Shown in pieces: positions 35,801 to 43,600 of a stretch of DNA of 64,000 nt; the stretch's first letter is position 1; every line of letters starts with the position of its first letter. The translations under genes and the position numbers were made by a program. The DNA lies in NCBI GenBank assembly GCA_951230915.1, contig OX579639.1, positions 15,252,001-15,316,000 on the forward strand, given 5' to 3'. The notes beneath the pieces are model-generated. The model did no database searches and was not told the origin of the DNA. It was given only the letters and a program-made list of their open reading frames with translations. Source of the stretch: Antitrichia curtipendula (lineage: Eukaryota > Streptophyta > Bryopsida > Hypnales > Leucodontaceae).

Positions 35801-36423
35801 TAGGCTCAGTGGGAAATGTTGATTTGACTCTGCAAAGAGTTTCACGTGGTAGACCACCTGTGGCCCCTCGGCCCTCCGTTCATCATGAAGTAGGTCAATA
35901 TCAACAAGCCCGTGGACGGACGAGAGGCCATGGTAGAGCTGCAGGCCGTGGAGGGAGTACAGGCCGAGGACGAACAGAAGATCTGCATATTGGAGAAGCA
36001 TCATCGCCAAGGCAAGCTAATCGTTCACCCCTCGGAATTGGAGCAAGAGATCCAAATAGGGTGATAGAACCGTTCCTAAGTACATACGTACCAGGACCTA
36101 GCCGGTCAACTCCGGCATTTGTTGTTCGAACAATTCCAGGTGGGCCTACTATAAATTCTGATGTAGAAGACCCCAACGCACAACGACACAAGAGGTTGAA
36201 GCGCAAACGTACTCATGGCCAAACAACTATAGAGCTTCGAAATGAAAACTCGGAAGTTGAGGAACATTGGACCACCGACAATGGTGAAGCAGAAGATGAA
36301 TATGACAGCAATGAAGATGCCAATGACGAGGCACCAGAGGATGATGATGTTGTTGTTCGAGATGCTAATGCAGCGAATCCAAGTGCCCAAGAAGTTCGTA
36401 GGTCGAGTCGTTTGAATAATTGA
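32827..36423 (+). CDS. hAT transposase with long C-terminal extension
   Basis: An uninterrupted ORF of 1198 codons beginning MASQRKQTKEWEPW; the upstream TTG in frame was not taken as the start. Residues ~12-70 are a BED-like zinc finger (C26, C29 in KVTCVFC, then His/Cys-containing text). Residues ~190-335 match DUF659/hAT catalytic core: D244 in CTDGWDD, D305 in VCTDNAANM, and the CMAHALDLM box. Residues ~590-665 are the hAT C-terminal dimerisation region with E625 in SSCERNWS. D244, D305 and E625 are the likely catalytic triad, all present. After ~665 comes a ~530-residue extension not usual for hAT: Glu-rich and Pro-rich parts, a Gly/Asn repeat (~816-865), Arg/Gly-rich patches and an acidic tail (~1139-1178). 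The protein would act in the nucleus, binding the element ends. Probably functional by sequence. Confidence 0.9.
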   Translation: MASQRKQTKEWEPWLQFTENGVKVTCVFCAGIFSYKRERAFAHFGYGSKSERSICRSMPRPVRHRFANCAGFVPLQIDVGDMYEGEPIQSAPSRATPLASSSEATENEVTGGINGGRAEEGANVSEGIDILQTSNSLAGSNSTRSGSLRQQRMADAFNIAKRKELDEKWASFFYEANVPFNVARHPAFIEAVRATSVAKFEYSPPSYHQFRTNLIEPRRLQIEKQIQEKVGFVVKYYGGSICTDGWDDVNRRPLMNVMMSCPTGDVFLGSIDTTSQKKTMRYISDQMNVYIEKVGPKYVTQVCTDNAANMLGALKDITNTYPHIFAQGCMAHALDLMLEDWAKVQEFSDLIARAKRLCQYIRNHHATMSVFRELSPNLQLVVPSETRFACNFLTLQRLMKLRGVLERLNNHPRVLNFFDTLRNEQNGPQAATASRNVKRTIEDVAFWQRCVNYVYMTEDVLKALRVFDGREPAMGRAWLVMYNLRGHVFYLREPPFSLRDDIAVILEESFSARWHMVFEDTHYAAALLNPYLLDNMALREDQTALRALYRVIRNMMGNLGVNFDDVMAELTEFEEGIGPYSPAETPNIRATQMLPHQWWHRVGDRALSKIAVRVLSLTCSASSCERNWSMYSFVHNKIRNRLAPEKAESLVYIYTNSRVLRQRPGADPVRWYDANMYSEDSDPDALGPIPVNERNREFDALQSEEEEEVDGEANRGAQEYPANPDLWRQGADHLEEARNYYGDANDGEEELLRGRRGPPPPNPRRSLSPPLPQNEGVVEVPALLSSLETNNPNDDNVDDGISHNNNDDDDNLPPGNGGGNGGGNGGGNGNGGGNGNGGGNGNGGGNGNGGGHENGGGHENGERNRGRNANPNHGGSSHNRDGNTRPTGVEPATRNIRALERQHDRNVRNARVPRPFARNQPAGNMRRPFDPEHVDHDDVFVFVEPPEDIAPVPAPVAGHPAISEHGTQVPHSLDPSSETISNAIQRPSQERLGSVGNVDLTLQRVSRGRPPVAPRPSVHHEVGQYQQARGRTRGHGRAAGRGGSTGRGRTEDLHIGEASSPRQANRSPLGIGARDPNRVIEPFLSTYVPGPSRSTPAFVVRTIPGGPTINSDVEDPNAQRHKRLKRKRTHGQTTIELRNENSEVEEHWTTDNGEAEDEYDSNEDANDEAPEDDDVVVRDANAANPSAQEVRRSSRLNN

Positions 36424-36837
36424 GGTTATTGAGTTGCATCGATGGTAGATCTCGGATCTTTAAGAGTTGAAGACAATTGTAGCAATTGGAAGAAATATAG
36501 ACGAGAAGCCAAAAAAATGTTTTGGATAACCTATAAGAAACAGAGAAAGTGAGCGTATTTTGGAAGTATAGATTCATTGTATTGATATTGTACTTTGCAA
36601 TGCATGAATTTTATAAACTATTTTGGTTATCACAAACATTGCAGCCTACCTGTATTTTTTTTGTGTATTTTGTATTTGATGGGCCTCCTGGAAACCTTGG
36701 TGGGAAAATCATGTAAAATACATTCCAGTTACTGGTTCTTTTTAATGCAGTGGGGTCTCCTATTTGTTCCGAATTTTTTTTATACATATATATATATATA
36801 TATATATTGTAGAACACATAAATTTAATCCACCATTG
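36424..36837. other. 3' flank of the transposase gene, with (TA)n
   Basis: Probable 3' untranslated region and spacer, containing a TA run at about 36785-36806. Two small ORFs here overlap the TA run and have no recognisable content. Confidence 0.5.
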
Positions 36838-37544
36838 CCCGTCCGCGCCCTCCCACTCACGTTCAGGTCTGCGCCGTACCTGAAGGAGTCCGCGCCCTAA
36901 CGCGCTGAAATCCGCGCCCTGCCTGAAGGAGTCCGCGCCCTGCCTGTCACAGTGAAGTCCCCGCCCTGCTTGAAGGAGTCCACGCCCTGACGCGCTGAAG
37001 TCCGCGCCTTGACTGAAGGAGTCCGCGCCCTCACTGTCACACTGAAGTCCCCGCCCTTCTTGAAGGAGTCCGCGCCCTGACGCGTTGAAGTCCGCGCCCT
37101 GACTGAAGGAGTCCGCGCCCTGACTGTCACAGTGAAGTCCCCGCCCTTCTTGAAGGAGTCCGCGCCCTGACTGTCATACAGAAGTCCCCGCCCTGCTTCG
37201 AGGAGTCCGCGCCCTGCTAGCCGAAGTCCGTGCCCTGCTTGAAGGAGTCCGCGCCCTGACGCTCACACTGAAGTCCCCGCCCTAATTCGATGAGTCCGCA
37301 CCCTGAAGCGCTGAAGTCCGCGCTCTGAATGAAGGAGTCCGCGCCCTGACGCTCACACTGATGTCCCCGCCTTGCTTGAAGGAGTCCGCGCCCTCACGCG
37401 CCGAAGTCCGCGCCCTGACTGAAGAAGTCCCCACCCTAACGTCCGCGCCCTGACTGAAGAAGTCTCCGCCCTAACGTCTGCGCCCTGACTGAAGAAGTCC
37501 CCGCCCTAACGTCCGCGCCCTGACTGAAGAAGTCCCCGCCCCTA
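36838..37544 (+). repeat. GC-rich minisatellite 4 with 90-bp higher-order unit
   Basis: About forty cores of the type GAAGTCC[C/G]CGCCC or GGAGTCCGCGCCC. Between 36925 and 37195 the cores form an exact 90-bp higher-order period (GAAGGAGTCCGCGCCC starts at 36925, 37015 and 37105). The last ~130 bases switch to a 35-bp unit containing CTGAAGAAGTCCCCGCCC. It sits inside the right end of the hAT element and on the opposite strand to array 1 at the left end. Confidence 0.9.
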
Positions 37545-37638
37545 GATCTAGCTGTCCAAGCTGACGTGTCATTGAAAAAAATTCCACAACTTTGAGAAAT
37601 TGAGGCCGTCCAGTTGGTCCGGACCGTCCGTCCGTCCG

Positions 37639-37687
37639 GTCCGGTTTGCCCGTCTGTCCGGGACGTCCGATGACCCTAACTCGCCCG
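37639..37687 (+). repeat. Right subterminal GTCCG-rich repeat
   Basis: Counterpart of 22501-22560: CCGGTTTGCCCGTC, CCGGGACGTCCG and a final TCGCCCG, in the same orientation as the left copy. It ends just before the right terminal inverted repeat. Confidence 0.65.
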
Positions 37688-37688
37688 T

Positions 37689-37701
37689 TATGACACCCCT
37701 G
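37689..37701 (-). repeat. Right terminal inverted repeat of the hAT element
   Basis: Reads CAGGGGTGTCATA in reverse complement, a standard CAGGG-type hAT terminus, pairing with CATGGTTGTCATA at the left end. Confidence 0.8.
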
Positions 37702-37915
37702 ATAAAATCACAAAAATTGATTTTGAAAATTCACTAAAAATGGAATTTTATTTTTTTTGAAACTGATATTTGATATGCTTGATTGGGATTGGGTAAGAAT
37801 TGAGTGATAATTATGAAAGACAATAAAACTCAATTCTATTCTGTATCATGTACAAATTTTTGAATGGCTCCAAGACGCAATTCGTAAGCTTTCAGTACCC
37901 GACTGTACAATACCC
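37702..37915. repeat. Palindromic repeat copy A, right remainder (with TSD)
   Basis: Starts with the right target duplication ATAAAATC (37702-37709) and continues the interrupted arm of copy A through TTGATATGCTTGATTGGGAT and TTGAATGGCTCCAAGACGC to TACAATACCC. Read with 21795-22482, and counting the target site once, it restores a continuous palindrome. Confidence 0.8.
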
Positions 37916-38781
37916 TTGCATAATGATACAGAAATCCACTTTTGCCATTCAAAAGAACTTTGCATACTATAAAATTTTATTGGTATTTTTTTTTTTGCAT
38001 AAACAATATTAAATTCTTGTGCAATTCCAATGAAGCATATCAAATTTGGGTTTTAGAAAAGCAAAACGCCATTTTTGGTGAATTTTTTCTTTTAAAATTC
38101 TTGGTTTTACTTGATAATTGATTGAAAAATATTGGTGAAATTTTTTAAAAATGTGATTGCATAGATATGTAGGAAACTTCTATACGCACATCTTTCATAT
38201 AAAAAAACACCCCATTAAGTAACAAAAATGTGATCTATGAGGAGCTTAATGTAAGATTTTATATGAGTAAATTTTGTAAAATAAATATCTCCATAATTTA
38301 ACCAGATTTTGAGAGATTAATTGTACCACATTCATAAATGTACACAAATAGATGTAGTGTGCAAAGAAATAGCGAAATCTAGTTTAACTATGGAGATATT
38401 TATTTTACAAAATTTACTCATATAAAATCTCACATTAAGCTCCTCATAGATCACATTTTTGTTATTTAATGGGGTATTTTTTTATATGAAAAATGTGTGT
38501 ATAGAAGTTTCCTACATATCTATGCAATCAAATTAAGAAAGTTCTTTACCAATGTTTTTCAATCAATTATCATGTAAAACCAAGAATTTTAAAAGAAAAA
38601 ATTCACCAAAAATAGAGTTTTGCTTTTTTAAACCCAAATTTGGTATGCTTCATTGGAATTGTGCAAGAATTTAATAATGTTTATGCAAAAAGAAAAATAC
38701 CAATAAAATTTTATAATATGAAAAGTTCTTTTGAATGGGAAAAGTGGATTTCCGTATCATTACGCAAGGATACTGTACAGT
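37901..38781. repeat. Palindromic repeat, copy B
   Basis: Two arms of about 440 bp, centre near 38341, pair closely: GTGATCTATGAGGAGCTTAA in the left arm has its inverse in the right arm, as do TAGGAAACTTCTATACGCAC and CCATTCAAAAGAAC. Ends carry ACTGTACA[G/A]TA. The left end overlaps the right end of copy A and the right end overlaps copy C. Non-coding; the small ORFs are by-products. Confidence 0.85.
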
Positions 38782-39653
38782 ACCCGGCAACTCTAAATCG
38801 TCCACCTCATTCTGCCATTCAAAAGAACTTTGAATAATATATATTATGATTGACATTTTTTGTCTTGCATGATCAACATTCAATTCTTACGCACTTCCAA
38901 TCAAGCATACCAAATATGGGTTTCAAAAAAGTAAAATTGCATTTTTAGTGAATTATTTCACTTAAAATTCATAGTTTTATATGATAATTGATTGAAAATC
39001 GTTGGTGATTAATTTTTTTAATTCAATTGCGACAATATATAGGAAACATTTACATGCACATCTTTCCTTCAATAGGCATTTCCAAAAAATTTTAGAATTT
39101 CCTCACAAAGGTTTCAAAGGTTGTCGTGACAATGTCCAATTTTTGAAAAATAGATATTTCTTTATTGTAATTAGATTTTTCTATTTGACCTTCATATTGT
39201 TACTAATTTTGTACATTCGAACATGAATGTATAGTTGTTTTGCCAAAATCTAATTACAATAAGGAAATATCTATTTTTCAAAAATTGGACATTGTCACGA
39301 CAACCTTTGAAACCTTTGTGAGGAAGTTCTAAAAGTTTTTGGAAATGCCTATTGAAGGAAAGATGTGCGTGTAGGTATTTCCTACATATTGCCGCAATTG
39401 AATTAAAAAAATTCATCATCTATATTTTTCAATGAATTATTGTATAAAATCATTAAAATTTAATGAAAGAACTCACCAAAAATAGAATTTTGATTTTCTG
39501 AAATTCAAATTTGGTATGCTTGATCGCAATTGCATAAGAAGTGAATGTTAATTATGCCAGATGAAAAATGTTAACCATATGATACATTCTACAATTTTCT
39601 TTTGGCTGGCAAAATGGAGTGGACGATTCATGCTTGCCGGGTACTGTACAGTG
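38772..39653. repeat. Palindromic repeat, copy C
   Basis: Arms pair about a centre near 39212 (TTGTCGTGACAATGTCCAAT and GGAAATGCCTATTGAAGGAA against their inverses). Ends are ACTGTACAGTACCCGGCAA on the left and the inverse on the right. The arm contains TATAAAATCA, the equivalent of the hAT target site in copy A, here uninterrupted. It lies about 1 kb downstream of the XPO1 stop codon. Confidence 0.85.
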
Positions 39654-40619
39654 CAAAATTCATATTCCAGTAAAACATGATCGACCAACCCCTCTACCCA
39701 GTGGCATTTAATACTTCCATAACGAAAAAATTTCAAGCACGCAAGTTCAAAGCAAATACAGCTCAAAAACAGTCCTTGAGATGACACGGAGGATGGCTGC
39801 GATAACAAGACAGTATCATACCGAAAATACAGAGGTTGGAAAATTTAAATGTGCGTTCAGCTCTAGGTTTGGGAAAAATGTTTCAAATGAGAACGACTCC
39901 GGATTTCACAAAGACAAGCATACGCACCCTACCAGTATCGGTCGAACCTATACTAAATATCGCATCTACTGTACGTCGATGAAGAAAACTCCTCCCCCTG
40001 CCAGCACTCAGGCACGTCACTGGGAGAACAGATAAGTACTACGGGTAACATAAAACAAGGAACCCAAATGCACACACAAATATGCTCAGAGCGTCTGCAG
40101 TTTCATAACTGACGTAAACATACGGGAGGCAGCCCTACTTCAACCACTGAGTACTCAGATGAGATATGAGTGCGAGAGACAATTTACTCAGGCCAACCTG
40201 AACAAAATAGCTCGCGAAAAAAATCCCCTGCTCAGAGACATCACAAGTAGAATATGGCCGGCTCCTCCGATTCCGAACTCTAAAACTTTCTCTCCCAACA
40301 GAGAGTACGACACTCTCATACCCGGCAACCAGAAATGAGCACCACCTAAAAAAGGTCTCTGTGCCCTTTTAACACAATGTCATGCTGATACCTTCAACCT
40401 GGCCAGGATCATCCTCCACTTCTGGACATGTCACCATGCTCTAGTCGAGTCCTGAGATCACACAAGCCAGCCAGGCCCAAACCGTCCTCAAAAGCCACGG
40501 CGCAACTCCACACCAACACTAGAAGAGGTCGAAGCTGGCACATGCTGCATCGCTGTTTCGAACGGGAAGGTGAACAAGAAATTGAATCTGAAGTCTCGAG
40601 GTCATCGACAGATGTGTGC
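39654..40619 (-). other. 3' flank of XPO1
   Basis: Less AT-rich than the repeats on its left and similar in composition to XPO1 introns, so it probably contains the XPO1 3' untranslated region and transcript end. No second gene is visible; plus-strand ORFs (39781-40035, 40428-40973) have no recognised domain and lie antisense to XPO1. Confidence 0.5.
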
Positions 40620-43600
40620 CTATTGGTCGGTCATGTCATCCTGGAGTTCAACTGGAGCTATCAACCCAGGGATGCTCAGCATTCGCCTCCTTTCTGCCTC
40701 TCTCTGCGCAGCAGCTTCCTCAGCATACAGGTCCTTGTTATCCTGCACACAGTAATCTCCAGCATGAGTGATCCTCATTCACAACAGCCATTCCACAATC
40801 AGAAAACACAACAGTCCTGGAAAGAATTGGCAACCGTCGATAATATTCTCAGACTTAACCCGAACACTCGCAGCCATCCCAGCCGGGAACCGTCACAAAG
40901 ACTTTCAGAACGTTCCCTACCTGAGCTGAAAACTCCTTGGACTGAATCAAGAAGTCGCGGAGTTGGTTCTTGAATGCTCCCAACTCGCCTCGGGTATCAA
41001 AGAGGCCATTCACAAACGTCGTCACCTGCACACACATCGACCATGACCCAAAATGAGGAAGCTTCTCGCAAACATAAAAGACCCGTCAACAAACCACATG
41101 TCGCCGTGCAGGCCAGTCTCACAAAAACCCTGCGTGTCTTTGCAACAGCACCTCAAAACAAGGATCAACACGGGCTCCGCAAACTTGTACACAGGAAGCA
41201 AGCATGTAAAATGCCATCACTCGTTCGCAGGCCCAAGGATCGAAGACACCGCACTCGAACAAGATAGACTATCAACATGTGTCGGAGACAAAATGCAATG
41301 GAAGAAAACGAAGTGGCATGCCTCGAGAGGAGTCATATTGGGGAATGACGTTCCCAAAAGCTTGATGGAGTAGTCTCGAACGAACTCCATATTGTTGGGA
41401 AAGGCTGTTGGACCCAAGGTGGCTGCATCCCACAGCGGTAGCGTCAGGGCCCCCGAATCGACCTGAAAGACAAAATGAACTATTAGAAGTGCACAACAGC
41501 CGAGTCACTGCAAATATACAAAGAGATGATCCAAAAACCACACTAGCCAGGAGTAGGAGGCAAAATCCCACCAGGCAGAACAAGTGTTGAAGGATCAGCA
41601 CATGCAATTTGAATCCTGGCTTGTGAAAAGTGTCGGTCAAAACTGCAAATATTTCTTGCTCAATGGTCAGAAAATACGTCTGATGGAACTGGTTGCAGAA
41701 TTCGGACGCCTGTAACAAAAACCACCAAGCACAAAGACAGGTGAGCGGGATACATTCAAACTACCATCAGGATGGTGAAGGACGCAAAAAAAACAAGATG
41801 AGTAAGGTTGGACAGAGGAATGACTTAACCCAGCGCAGAATTCTATTGAGCACTGGATCAGAACCACGAAAATATTGATCGGTGCGTCAATACGAAACTC
41901 ACAAGACGAATGGTGGGTCTACTAGTAACAGAGAAAAGAAGGGAAGGGATTACTTGGAAGTTGGTCAGCATTTCCAGGAGCAAATTCAGGCCAGTCTCTG
42001 CAACATTGCGCTCGGTGTGACGGAACGCCCAGATTATGGAGTCCATCACCAGTTTCAGTTGCTGGAAAATGCCACACAATATCAGATCCACATGCCGAGA
42101 ACTCCTAAAAAGAGGTGGAATGACAAATCAACTACCGATGCTGCCTCCATAAAAAGGTCACCGCTGCAAACATGAAAAGCCTCACTGTTCACTTACTTGG
42201 CTGGACAGACTGAAAAGAGCACGGAAACAGTGGCTGGCAATCGCCCGCAACAACGAGAAAAACTTCAGACGATGCTCTGGATAGTCCTCAAAGTTCTTAG
42301 TAATCATCTGCAAAACCACAGAGTCTGCTGTTAGCTTCAGATCCAGTAAAACCACGGTTTCATACTCCACCAAACCTCCACGACCAAAGACGCAACAAAC
42401 GGTCACCACATTGAAGACGTCGGGGTCAGTATGAGCTTGCTGCGTTCACATACATCGAGAGTGCATGCAAAAACAGCCTCGAAGATTCGGGGAACGTCAT
42501 CCATCATGGCGCTCTTTAACCTGCAAACAGTCACTTGAAAAACTCAATACGCTGATCTCACGCTGTTACAGAACTTCCTTGAAAGAACCGCCCACCGGCA
42601 TATTGCCGCCTCTCACCAATCAACGTAACAGACAGTGATTGTTCGTTTCCAGAAAGCGACAAAATCTTTGCTCAAAAATCAGGGGAACTAACGAAAGAAG
42701 AAGTCCGCGCACAGATAAAATCCACAAATAGAGACAAGGCTGTGATACGCACTTGTTGATGATAGTTGCAAACAGAGATAACACCTCCGATTCACGAGCG
42801 TCAGACACGTTGCGGGCATAGTCACCCAGAATGGGATCCGTCATAGCTGGGACGAAATTCTTCGCGATCAGTTCCGCGTCGTCGGCTTTATCCACAAACG
42901 TTTCGATCAATTTCAGGGTTTCACGCTTCACCGACCTGCAGAGAGGCCATACGAATCAGTTTCAAAAAGGACCAGCTTCCTAAACTTCGACCTAGTCCGA
43001 AGCCTTCTAAACGCACGGTGCAGAAACATCCGTAGAATGAGAAGGCAAGTGCACGTCTGTTTTACGAAAGAGTTCGGCAGACCGACATGCAGCAACAAAA
43101 AATCCTACCTCAGCAGCTTCACAAATGAAGTCCTGGATGCATACGGTCCTCCCTCAGCAATGCTGCTTGATATCAGCTCACTGTACATTCTGCGGTCATG
43201 GGAACAAAAAAAATTGTTACGGAAGTCTTCGAACATACAAATCTCTAATTCTATGTACACAGATCACGGTCACAAACACCCAACGGTTGCGCCATCCAGC
43301 AAACTGCAAATAAAATTTTTGCCAAAACCCTGGCTCTGGAAGCTGCAGTCACGTACCTATAGACATTCAACATATCCAGGTACACCGTTGATATTTGAGC
43401 TAGGAAAGCTTGACCAAGGGAGCTGGCAACGCTAGTATTCAACTGCAAACAACCCCACGACATGACAGGGTCAATAACTCACTAGTCAAAGCAGTCAGTC
43501 GCCTCATGCAGAGGTTTCGCGACAAACCTCCATCAACAGTGCTTCCCGAATCTAATCACACTGGCCACATCGGCTGCCACTTCCAAGACTACAGGATACA

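Larger units (their letters stand above)
22483..37701 (+). mobile_element. 15.2-kb hAT-superfamily transposon with cargo genes
   Basis: Bounded by the 13-bp inverted repeats CATGGTTGTCATA (22483-22495) and, at the right end in reverse complement, CAGGGGTGTCATA (37689-37701), 11 of 13 matching, and by a perfect 8-bp target duplication. A CA.GG start and an 8-bp duplication are hAT signatures, and the element encodes a hAT transposase (32827-36423). Beyond that it holds a kinase-like gene, a RING-like gene, five GC-rich minisatellite blocks with one shared core, and two AT-rich spacers with shared degenerate repeats. Typical autonomous hATs are about 3-5 kb, so this is very large. All three genes are on the plus strand and each has its own TATA box. 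Copies elsewhere in the genome would settle the boundaries. Confidence 0.85.

Noticed and set aside
36838..37544. CRISPR-like array
   Set aside because: Repeats have no unique spacers, units vary in length and the host is a plant; this is a minisatellite.
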